NCBI RefSeq assembly: GCF_012931685.1
Contig: NZ_JABANC010000001.1
Location: forward strand, 930,001 to 994,000
Origin: Hanstruepera ponticola
GTDB taxonomy: Bacteria; Bacteroidota; Bacteroidia; Flavobacteriales; Flavobacteriaceae
DNA length: 64,000 bases
Reading direction: 5' to 3'
Shown: positions 51,696 through 59,094 of the stretch, one piece after another
Numbering within the stretch: position 1 is the stretch's first letter
How the letters are laid out: every line of letters begins with the position of its first letter
Program-made: the position numbers and the translations under genes
Notes under the pieces: generated by a model
What the model saw: the letters and a program-made list of their open reading frames with translations, nothing else
Databases searched by the model: none
What the model was told of the DNA's origin: nothing

Positions 51696-52838
51696 ATGAG
51701 TTATAAGTCAAAATTACCACATGTTGGGGATAGTATTTTTTCGGTGATGAGTGCTTTATCTAATAAGCATAATGCCATTAATTTAGCTCAAGGATTTCCT
51801 AATTTTAAAAGTGACCAGAAACTGATTGATTTAGTCTGCAAAGCCATGAATTCTGGTTATAACCAATATGCACCTATGCCAGGAAATTCAGAATTGCGTC
51901 AAGCTATTTCAAAGAAGTTTGAACACTTGTACAATGTAACCTATCATCCGGAAACTGAAATCACAGTTACGGCAGGAGCTACGCAGGCCATTTTCACAAT
52001 TATTTCAACCTTTATAAAACAAGATGATGAGGTAATAATTTTTAAGCCAGCATATGATTGTTACGAACCCAGTGTTGAGTTGTTTGGAGGAGTTGTGAAG
52101 TCTATTCCATTACATGCACCAAATTATCGTGTTGATTGGGAATTAGTTAAAAATACTATAACCCATAAAACCAAGATGATTATTATCAATACGCCACATA
52201 ATCCAAGTGGAACTGTGTTATCTGAACAAGATATGTTACAGCTACAGAGACTTACGGAAAATACAGATATCATTGTTTTAAGTGATGAAGTGTATGAACA
52301 TATTATATTTGATGGACTAAAACATCAAAGTGCTTGTCTGTTTCCTAATTTAAAATCACGTAGTTTTATTGTAGCTTCTTTTGGAAAGACTTTTCATAAT
52401 ACTGGTTGGAAAATGGGATATTGTTGCGCACCTAAAGACTTAATGGATGAGTTTAGAAAAGTGCATCAGTTTAATGTATTTGCGGTTAACCACCCCATGC
52501 AAAAAGGATTAGCCGATTATCTGCAAGAACCAAGTCATTATTTAGAATTATCAGAGTTTTACCAAGAAAAGCGTGATTATTTTCTAAAATTAATTCAGGG
52601 CTCAAGGTTTCAATGTAATACATCTCAAGGAACGTATTTTCAGGTTTTAGGATTTTCAGATATTACAAATGAAAGTGATGTTGAATTCTCGAAAAGACTA
52701 ACTATTGACAATGGTTTGACATCTATACCCATGTCTGTTTTTAATGAGCAAGGAAAGGATGATAAAATGTTGCGGTTTTGTTTTGCTAAAACCAATGAAA
52801 TATTAGAGCAAGCTGCCGAGATATTAAATAAAATATAA
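51696..52838 (+). CDS. Methionine/glutamine-type aminotransferase (class I, YbdL-like)
   Basis: A 380-residue PLP enzyme of aminotransferase fold type I. I start it at the ATG at 51696 (MSYKSKLPHVGDSIFSVMSALS); the in-frame TTG at 51666 adds ten residues without family match. Conserved blocks: AINLAQGFPNF, TVTAGATQAIF, NTPHNPSGTVLS, LSDEVYEHIIFDG, and the PLP Lys in ASFGKTFHNTGWKMGY. These are typical of YbdL/kynurenine-oxoglutarate transaminase, which prefers methionine and glutamine. The omega-amidase gene 435 bases downstream supports a glutamine-transaminase role: the pair converts alpha-ketoglutaramate to 2-oxoglutarate in methionine salvage. Confidence 0.88.
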   Translation: MSYKSKLPHVGDSIFSVMSALSNKHNAINLAQGFPNFKSDQKLIDLVCKAMNSGYNQYAPMPGNSELRQAISKKFEHLYNVTYHPETEITVTAGATQAIFTIISTFIKQDDEVIIFKPAYDCYEPSVELFGGVVKSIPLHAPNYRVDWELVKNTITHKTKMIIINTPHNPSGTVLSEQDMLQLQRLTENTDIIVLSDEVYEHIIFDGLKHQSACLFPNLKSRSFIVASFGKTFHNTGWKMGYCCAPKDLMDEFRKVHQFNVFAVNHPMQKGLADYLQEPSHYLELSEFYQEKRDYFLKLIQGSRFQCNTSQGTYFQVLGFSDITNESDVEFSKRLTIDNGLTSIPMSVFNEQGKDDKMLRFCFAKTNEILEQAAEILNKI

Positions 52839-52903
52839 TTCGTGTTACTAATCTTAAATTATTGTGTCTAAAGCTTTATATTCACAAATAAATGAATTAA
52901 TAC

Positions 52904-53257
52904 ATGAAAGGAATAATTTTGTTTTTGGCATTGATAATGTTTAGCTTTAATCTATCTGCTCAAGGATTGAGTGAGAAAGAAACTAAAGCCATTCACAAAG
53001 AGCACCAAAAAGCTGAAAAAGAAATGAAGCGTGCTGAAAAAAAGCACAAAAAGGCAGAGAAAGAACACCAAAAGAAAGAAAAAGCTAGAAAAAATTTAGA
53101 GAATGCTAAAGAGAAGTATGAAGATAATCAATCTAAATACCAAAAACTTAAAGCCAAAGGAAAGCTTGACGCAGATGCTGAAGAGAAATGGTTAAAGAAA
53201 CTAGATAAACTAAATGAAAATATTATAAAAACAGAAAAGAAACTTAAACAGACTTAA
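52904..53257 (+). CDS. Small exported Lys/Glu-rich coiled-coil protein
   Basis: A 117-residue protein: signal peptide 1-19 (ends LSAQ), then an almost continuous charged helix of KxEKE-type repeats (EKEMKRAEKKHKKAEKEHQ) predicted to form a long coiled coil to residue 117. It is low-complexity and highly basic/acidic, with no catalytic motif. It lies between the aminotransferase and omega-amidase genes, 65 bases after the former and 15 bases before the latter. A periplasmic structural or adaptor role is possible, but no function can be assigned. It could be part of an operon only by chance of position. Confidence 0.7.
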   Translation: MKGIILFLALIMFSFNLSAQGLSEKETKAIHKEHQKAEKEMKRAEKKHKKAEKEHQKKEKARKNLENAKEKYEDNQSKYQKLKAKGKLDADAEEKWLKKLDKLNENIIKTEKKLKQT

Positions 53258-53272
53258 GCATCAAAAATAACT

Positions 53273-54052
53273 ATGCAAAACCAACTAAAAACAGCCATTA
53301 TTCAAACCGATTTAGTTTGGGAAGATGCCAAAGCTAATCGTAAAAACTTCGAACAAAAATTTGAAGAACTACCATCAGATATAGATTTGATTATACTTCC
53401 TGAAATGTTCACAACAGCTTTTACCATGAATGCTGAAGCAGTTGCTGAAACCATGGACGGAAAGTCCGTTGCTTGGATGAAGAATCATGCAATGCAGCTA
53501 GATACTGCTTTAATGGGAAGTCTTATAATAAAAGAAAATGATAAGTTTTATAACCGTATGATTTTTGCTTTTCCTGACGGTTATATAGTTACTTATGATA
53601 AACGTCATACATTTTCTTTGGCAGGAGAAGACAAGGTGTTTGAGGCTGGTAAAGAAAAAGTTATTATTGATTATAAAGGTTGGAAATTGTGCCCATTAAT
53701 TTGTTACGACTTGCGTTTTCCAGTTTGGTCTAGAAACACTGCAGAGTATGACGTAGTGATTTACGTAGCTAATTGGCCAAAACCAAGAATTGCAGCTTGG
53801 GATGCCCTTTTAAAAGCAAGAGCTATTGAAAACATGAGTTATGCTGTAGGAGTTAATCGAATTGGGATTGACGACAAACAAAATGAATATTGTGGTCATT
53901 CAGCGGTATATGATGTTTTAGGAAATAACATAACACCTATTAGACCAAACAAAGACCAAATAGAAACTGTGACTCTTGAGAAAAAGCACATTACCTATTA
54001 TCGTGAAAAGCTCAAATTTCTCGATGATAAGGATACGTTTACAATAATGTAA
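53273..54052 (+). CDS. Omega-amidase (nitrilase superfamily, YafV-like)
   Basis: A 259-residue carbon-nitrogen hydrolase. The catalytic Glu44 (ILPEMFTTAF), Lys110 (YDKRHTFSLAGE) and Cys144 (LICYDLRFPVW) are in place. The SLAGED variant after the Lys and the short length fit the YafV/Nit2 omega-amidase group. It hydrolyses alpha-ketoglutaramate or alpha-ketosuccinamate, products of glutamine/asparagine transamination. The aminotransferase gene just upstream would supply these substrates. It overlaps the stop of the convergent lipoprotein gene by 14 bases. Confidence 0.88.
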   Translation: MQNQLKTAIIQTDLVWEDAKANRKNFEQKFEELPSDIDLIILPEMFTTAFTMNAEAVAETMDGKSVAWMKNHAMQLDTALMGSLIIKENDKFYNRMIFAFPDGYIVTYDKRHTFSLAGEDKVFEAGKEKVIIDYKGWKLCPLICYDLRFPVWSRNTAEYDVVIYVANWPKPRIAAWDALLKARAIENMSYAVGVNRIGIDDKQNEYCGHSAVYDVLGNNITPIRPNKDQIETVTLEKKHITYYREKLKFLDDKDTFTIM

Positions 54053-55643
54053 ACTCTACAATCAAATCAAAGTTGGAACGTATCTCTTGTATTTTAGGAT
54101 AGTAGCTGACACGTTCAGGTTGGCGTCTTTCAAGAAATTTACCAGGATCATATTTGCCATTTTCATTAGCATCATAGATTACTCTTAAGAAGAGATCACC
54201 TGTTTCTAAATGCCTAAAATCAAGAGGCTCTGGTTTGGTGCTATATAATTCATATTTTACTTCGCCTTGCTCTGTTACTAATTGAACAATTGCAGGGTAT
54301 TCAGCATTTTTTAAAATCACTCGCAGATTACCATAATCAGCAAAAGTTTTGGTGTTTAGGTTATACCTTAAAGTGTCATTAGTGTCACCAAAAAAATCAG
54401 TAAAAGCTTCAGGTAGAATTTCAATCTTATAGCGTTCACTTTCTTTCTTTTCAAAGTTGAAGATATACGTGTTTGTAATTGAATCCAACTTGGTCGAAAA
54501 AGTTACCGCAAGGGAATCTTTATCTAAAATACGTACTTTCTCTTTATCAAAATTTGTAAATGGAACCGAGCCCGAAATTTCAAAATCTTGATTAAAATTT
54601 ATGGATCCGGCTGGTGAAGCAGAAACTGTTAATGTGTCTCTGGTTTGTTCACTTATTTTAACTGTAAAATCTTCAGAGTAGTCAGTATTAGTAACATTAA
54701 ATAATAATGAATCAACTTCTAAACGTGGTTTATACCAATAATTCAAAGTGTCAGACTTGGCATCTTTTGTAATACGGTATTCATAGTTATCAGGTACTTC
54801 AGATAGTACTTTAATTTGGACATTCTTATAAGGGCCTTCATAGCCAAACCCTATTTTTTCACCTGAAATTAATCGTGGTCTAATAATTTTAGGATCTAAT
54901 TCCTCTTTGAATAATTTTAACGTAAAAAGGCTATCCGTTGGGACATCCACATAAGTATCTTGAAAGGCTATTTTATCTGTTTTAGGTTGGAATTTATAAT
55001 CTTGATTTTCATCCTTTATTGCAACCATCAAATACTTGCCAGCTTTTAAGTTTTCTAAAGTGAAAGTTGTTGTACTATCTAGAGTGTTGGTAATATATCT
55101 GGGTTGTTTATTATAAATTATAGAATCCGTTAAAGTAGAGTCCACTTCATACAGCATGACTGACACAAAATCATCAGGTTTCTTTAAGGTTGCATCAATA
55201 ATTTGTCCTTTAACTGAAAGAGAATCTATATAATCACCCGTTGAAAAAACGTATTTATAGTAAGGAAAAGGATTCTCTTCGTTATTATCAACAATACTGT
55301 TCCCAAAGTTAAAAGTATAGGTAGTATTTGGAGACAGTGTATCCGTTATTTTTATTTTTATGTCTTTACTAGCATTACCCAAAGGAGTAATTTCTGGAAT
55401 AGGATCCATTGGTGGAGAAATAATCAGTTGGCGTTGGAGGTTCTTGATTTTTATATATTCATCAAATTGGATTTTAATTTCATCTCCATCAAAATTAACC
55501 GATTGATTTTCAGGGTCTGATTTAACAATTGTTGGCGGTGTAACATCTTTAATTCCACCACTAGGTCTTCCTCTATTGGCACAATTGGAAATCATGAGCA
55601 ATAAAGCTATTATGAAAATAAAATTTGAAAATAAGTTCCGCAT
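54039..55643 (-). CDS. Ig-like (Big_5) domain lipoprotein
   Basis: A 534-residue lipoprotein starting at the ATG at 55643 (MRNLFSNFIFIIALLLMISNC, lipobox Cys21); three residues further upstream in the same frame would be a GTG/ATG alternative of little meaning. Residues about 30-130 are an Ig-like Big_5 domain (GGIKDVTPPTIVKSDPENQSVNFDGDEIKIQFDEYI, then TLSPNTTYTFNFGNSIVDNNE), in its usual place at the N-terminus. The rest (about 140-534) is a series of beta-sandwich modules with an IYDANENGKYDPG segment near the end. This is a common Bacteroidota envelope protein of unknown function. It precedes comF by 43 bases on the other side and may share no promoter with it. Confidence 0.82.
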   Translation of the reverse strand: MRNLFSNFIFIIALLLMISNCANRGRPSGGIKDVTPPTIVKSDPENQSVNFDGDEIKIQFDEYIKIKNLQRQLIISPPMDPIPEITPLGNASKDIKIKITDTLSPNTTYTFNFGNSIVDNNEENPFPYYKYVFSTGDYIDSLSVKGQIIDATLKKPDDFVSVMLYEVDSTLTDSIIYNKQPRYITNTLDSTTTFTLENLKAGKYLMVAIKDENQDYKFQPKTDKIAFQDTYVDVPTDSLFTLKLFKEELDPKIIRPRLISGEKIGFGYEGPYKNVQIKVLSEVPDNYEYRITKDAKSDTLNYWYKPRLEVDSLLFNVTNTDYSEDFTVKISEQTRDTLTVSASPAGSINFNQDFEISGSVPFTNFDKEKVRILDKDSLAVTFSTKLDSITNTYIFNFEKKESERYKIEILPEAFTDFFGDTNDTLRYNLNTKTFADYGNLRVILKNAEYPAIVQLVTEQGEVKYELYSTKPEPLDFRHLETGDLFLRVIYDANENGKYDPGKFLERRQPERVSYYPKIQEIRSNFDLIVEFTLL

Positions 55644-55694
55644 TTCTACCAATTATTTGTGCAAAGAAACAACATATTTATCATTAACAAAACA

Positions 55695-56375
55695 TCAAGA
55701 TGCCACAGCCATTGTTGCAATACTAATTTTAACATTAGGTGCTTTTTGTAAAACCAGAATACAGGATTCCAAGGTAGCACCAGTTGTAACTAAATCGTCA
55801 ACTAATAAAATATGTTTGTTGGCAATCCTTTCAATATTTTTGGTTTTAAAAACTTCAGGATTATTAAACCATCTTGAAATACGATTTTTGTGAACCTGTG
55901 AATTTGTATTGGTTGTTTTTATGAGTACATCTTCTATAAATTCAGCCTGAAGAGTTTTGGCTATTTGTTGTCCAAATAGGCTTACTTGATTGTAACCTCT
56001 TTTGCGTTGTTTCTTTTTGTGTAAAGGAACAGGTATGACCGCATCAACATTATTATAATGTCCACAATTGTGAAGTTCATTACCAAGCCAATCACCCAAA
56101 AACTGACCTATTTCCTCAAAACCTCTATATTTTAAATTATGAATTAACCTTTGGGTAATACCTTTCTTTTCAAACCACAGTAAGGCTGTGGCTTTTTCAA
56201 TTTGGCATCGCCCATAAAGAATATTTTCAACTGTTTTGTCTTGGTTAAAATGAAAGTTGGTAACCGGTAAATCATGCCTGCAAGTGGTGCAAATATACAG
56301 CTCATTGTCATGAAGCAAATTGTTACAAGCGTAACATACTTTTGGAAAGAATATGTCAATTAGATGCTGCAACAT
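55695..56375 (-). CDS. comF: ComF family protein
   Basis: A 226-residue protein with a zinc-binding N-terminus (CYACNNLL, then CTTCRHDL) and a C-terminal type I phosphoribosyltransferase domain (VDAVIPVPLHKKKQRKRGYNQ, and the PRPP-loop VLLVDDLVTTGATL). In transformable bacteria the ComF family helps move single-stranded DNA into the cytoplasm; in others its role is less clear. Length and motif order are normal. It is transcribed away from the coiled-coil membrane-protein gene at 56532, and the lipoprotein gene follows downstream on the same strand. Confidence 0.9.
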   Translation of the reverse strand: MLQHLIDIFFPKVCYACNNLLHDNELYICTTCRHDLPVTNFHFNQDKTVENILYGRCQIEKATALLWFEKKGITQRLIHNLKYRGFEEIGQFLGDWLGNELHNCGHYNNVDAVIPVPLHKKKQRKRGYNQVSLFGQQIAKTLQAEFIEDVLIKTTNTNSQVHKNRISRWFNNPEVFKTKNIERIANKHILLVDDLVTTGATLESCILVLQKAPNVKISIATMAVAS

Positions 56376-56531
56376 TATTAAAGAATTTATTATAAATATA
56401 TTACAAGTTTATTATTTCAAACATATAATTTGACCAGCAACTTTGTTTTTAACAAGTTTTTTATCTTTTTATCGATAAAAATCACGCAACACAATCTTAA
56501 TATTTAGATTCGTAGGATAAAATTAATTAAG

Positions 56532-57416
56532 ATGATAGTTAACCCTCAATTATTTAACTACAGATTAATTATTGGTACTTTGGTGATAGCCATTGTTGTA
56601 TTAGGGTCGTATAGTTTTTCTAGTTACAACACACTTAAAAATCATGAACAGTTTGTTCAACAAGAAGTTAATCTTGTTCAAAACGAATTATCGGACATGA
56701 TTGCACTTTATGATGAGGTGAGTGTTGATAACAAGGAATTAGCATTACAGTTACAACAGTCACAATCTAGAATGCAAATTATTCTTGATTCGTTGAAAAT
56801 GGCAAAAGCTAATTTCCCTTTAATTTCTAAGTATAAAAATGAAATTGCAGTTTTAAAACAAGAACGAAGAAGCTTGTTTAAGCAAATTCAAACTATTCAA
56901 AATAAGAACAACGATCTCGTTGAAGAAGCACAGCATGTTTCAGAAAAACTGGAAATACAAGCCAATACAATTACCATGTTGTCTGAAGAGAATGCTAAAC
57001 TTGAGAGCATTGTCAATGAGGTGACAGCCTTAAAATTAGCCAATATTGATGTTTCGGCGATTATTACAAACAATACAAATTATGATGTTGAGACTACAAA
57101 AGCAGTTGAAGCAGATAATTTAGAAGTGTGTTTTACAGTTCAGCAAAATGCTTTCTCACCTGAAGGGAATAAAGATATTTATGTACAAATTTTAGGACCA
57201 GATAACAATGTGGTTTCAGATCGTGGTGCTGTGTCCTTTGGAGATTCAGAATTAATTTACAGTGGAAAAACATCTGTTAATTATAGAAATAAAAACCTTG
57301 ATGTTTGTACCAAAATCAATGTTAATCAAAAACAAAAATTAAAAAGAGGAAATTATATAATTTCCGTTTTTCATGATGATTTTAAATTAGGATCATCAGA
57401 GATAATACTTAATTAA
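56532..57416 (+). CDS. Membrane-anchored coiled-coil protein with a C-terminal beta domain
   Basis: A 294-residue protein with a short N-terminal cytoplasmic tail and one membrane helix (about residues 11-30, LIIGTLVIAIVVLGSYSFSS). A long coiled coil (about 36-170, Gln/Glu/Lys heptads) follows, then a beta-sandwich-like domain (about 180-294: LEVCFTVQQNAFSPEGNKDIYVQILGPDN, DVCTKINVNQKQKLKRGNYIISVFHD, and terminal LGSSEIILN). The coil and domain face the periplasm. This layout is widespread in Flavobacteriia without a known function. It stands 157 bases from comF and ends at a strong terminator, which directly precedes the glyQS promoter. Confidence 0.75.
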   Translation: MIVNPQLFNYRLIIGTLVIAIVVLGSYSFSSYNTLKNHEQFVQQEVNLVQNELSDMIALYDEVSVDNKELALQLQQSQSRMQIILDSLKMAKANFPLISKYKNEIAVLKQERRSLFKQIQTIQNKNNDLVEEAQHVSEKLEIQANTITMLSEENAKLESIVNEVTALKLANIDVSAIITNNTNYDVETTKAVEADNLEVCFTVQQNAFSPEGNKDIYVQILGPDNNVVSDRGAVSFGDSELIYSGKTSVNYRNKNLDVCTKINVNQKQKLKRGNYIISVFHDDFKLGSSEIILN

Positions 57417-57439
57417 CTAATCAATTTTATTTTTCAAGA

Positions 57440-57468
57440 AACCGTTCCATTAATTGGAGCGGTTTTTT
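57440..57468 (+). terminator. Intrinsic terminator before glyQS
   Basis: AACCGTTCCA (57440-57449) pairs with TGGAGCGGTT (57455-57464) with one G-U pair, followed by TTTTTT. The T-tract runs into the glyQS -7 element. Confidence 0.88.
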
Positions 57469-57475
57469 ATTTTTG
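57468..57475 (+). promoter_or_regulatory. Putative -7 element for glyQS, near-leaderless
   Basis: TATTTTTG matches TAnnTTTG, and its end is 4 bases before the ATG at 57480. The last T of the upstream terminator is the first base of this element. Confidence 0.45.
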
Positions 57476-57479
57476 CAGC

Positions 57480-59021
57480 ATGGCAAACAACGACGATCAA
57501 TTTAAAAAAGTAATCTCTCATGCAAAGGAGTATGGTTACGTATTTCAAAGTAGTGAAATCTACGATGGATTAAGTGCAGTGTATGATTATGCTCAAAACG
57601 GAGCAGAATTAAAAAAGAATATTCGCGACTATTGGTGGAAAGCCATGGTGCAAATGCATGATAACATTGTGGGTATTGATGCAGCCATTTTTATGCATCC
57701 AACCACTTGGAAAGCCTCTGGTCACGTAGATGCGTTTAACGATCCGTTGATTGATAACAAAGATTCTAAAAAGCGCTATCGAGCGGATGTTTTAATAGAA
57801 GATTATTGCGCCAAACTGGAAGCCAAAATTGATAAGGAAGTCGCTAAAGCTGAAAAACGTTTTGGTGATGCTTTTAATAAAGAGGAATTTATATCAACAA
57901 ACGGTCGAGTTCTAGGTTACCAAGAGAAAATTAACGCTATTCTATCACGAATGGGCAAGTCTTTAGAAAATGAAGATTTAGCCGATGTCAAAGCTCTAAT
58001 TGAAGAGCTTGAAATAGCCGATCCACTATCAGGAAGTAAAAATTGGACAGATGTAAAGCAATTTAACCTCATGTTTGGAACCAAACTAGGTGCGTCTGCT
58101 GAAACAGCTATGGATTTGTATTTACGTCCTGAAACCGCTCAAGGGATTTTTGTTAATTTCTTGAATGTTCAAAAAACAGGCCGCATGAAAATTCCATTTG
58201 GTATTGCCCAAACAGGAAAAGCCTTTAGAAATGAAATTGTTGCCAGACAGTTCATTTTTAGAATGCGTGAGTTTGAACAAATGGAAATGCAATTTTTTAT
58301 CAAGCCTGGTACCCAAAAGGAATGGTTTGACTATTGGAAGGAAACCCGATTAAAATGGCATAAATCTTTAGGAATGGGAGATGACAATTACCGTTTTCAT
58401 GACCATGAGAAATTAGCGCATTATGCCGATGTGGCAACTGACATCGAATTTAAATTCCCGTTCGGGTTTAAGGAATTAGAAGGAATCCATTCGCGTACCG
58501 ATTTTGATTTAAAGCAACACGAAGAATATTCTGGAAAGAAATTACAATATTTTGACCATGAAGAAAATGCGAGTTACACGCCATATGTTTTAGAAACCTC
58601 AATTGGTCTGGACCGTATGTTTTTGGCTGTGTTCTCAAATTCATTGGTTGAAGAAGAATTAGATAATAATACCACAAGAACCGTTTTAAAACTACCAGCA
58701 GTTTTGGCTCCAACAAAAGCTGCCATTTTCCCATTAGTTAAAAAAGATGGCTTGCCAGAAGTTGCCAAACAAATTGTTGATGATTTAAAATGGGATTTTA
58801 ATGTGTTTTATGATGAAAAGGATGCTGTTGGAAAGCGTTACAGACGACAAGATGCCGCAGGAACACCATTTTGTATAACAGTTGACCATGACACATTAGA
58901 AGATAACAGTGTTACCATTCGTCATCGTGATACTATGGATCAAAAACGTGTTAAAATAGACGAGCTTCGAGACATTATTAAAAAAGAAGTTGATGTTAAG
59001 GAATGGTTGATGAAGATGTAA
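57480..59021 (+). CDS. glyS: Glycine--tRNA ligase, single-chain type
   Basis: A 513-residue class II aminoacyl-tRNA synthetase of the homodimeric alpha2 form, as in Bacteroidota, archaea and eukaryotes; this differs from the two-subunit bacterial type. Signature blocks: YGYVFQSSEIYDGLSAVYDYAQNGAELK near the N-terminus, RPETAQGIFVNF (motif 2 region), GKAFRNEIVARQFIFRMREFEQMEMQFF and YVLETSIGLDRMFLAVF (motif 3). The anticodon-binding domain fills the last 100 residues (LAPTKAAIFPLVKKDGLP, YRRQDAAGTPFCITVDHDT). It charges tRNA-Gly in the cytosol. A degenerate dispersed palindrome begins 4 bases after its stop. Confidence 0.95.
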   Translation: MANNDDQFKKVISHAKEYGYVFQSSEIYDGLSAVYDYAQNGAELKKNIRDYWWKAMVQMHDNIVGIDAAIFMHPTTWKASGHVDAFNDPLIDNKDSKKRYRADVLIEDYCAKLEAKIDKEVAKAEKRFGDAFNKEEFISTNGRVLGYQEKINAILSRMGKSLENEDLADVKALIEELEIADPLSGSKNWTDVKQFNLMFGTKLGASAETAMDLYLRPETAQGIFVNFLNVQKTGRMKIPFGIAQTGKAFRNEIVARQFIFRMREFEQMEMQFFIKPGTQKEWFDYWKETRLKWHKSLGMGDDNYRFHDHEKLAHYADVATDIEFKFPFGFKELEGIHSRTDFDLKQHEEYSGKKLQYFDHEENASYTPYVLETSIGLDRMFLAVFSNSLVEEELDNNTTRTVLKLPAVLAPTKAAIFPLVKKDGLPEVAKQIVDDLKWDFNVFYDEKDAVGKRYRRQDAAGTPFCITVDHDTLEDNSVTIRHRDTMDQKRVKIDELRDIIKKEVDVKEWLMKM

Positions 59022-59024
59022 TAT

Positions 59025-59044
59025 ACTCCTGCAAAAGCAGAAAT
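59025..59044. repeat. Dispersed palindrome, degenerate copy 4
   Basis: ACTCCTGCAAAAGCAGAAAT resembles the ATTCCTGC-N4-GCAGGAAT family with three changed bases, followed by CTC as in copy 1. It begins 4 bases after the glycyl-tRNA ligase stop. Confidence 0.55.
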
Positions 59045-59054
59045 CTCAATATCA

Positions 59055-59085
59055 AAATCCCAGGTTAGCACTTGGGATTTTTTGT
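59055..59085. terminator. Bidirectional terminator
   Basis: AAATCCCA (59055-59062) pairs with TGGGATTT (59073-59080) followed by a T-run. It lies between glyS and the convergent 1144-residue protein gene. Confidence 0.8.
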
Positions 59086-59094
59086 TTCACTTTT

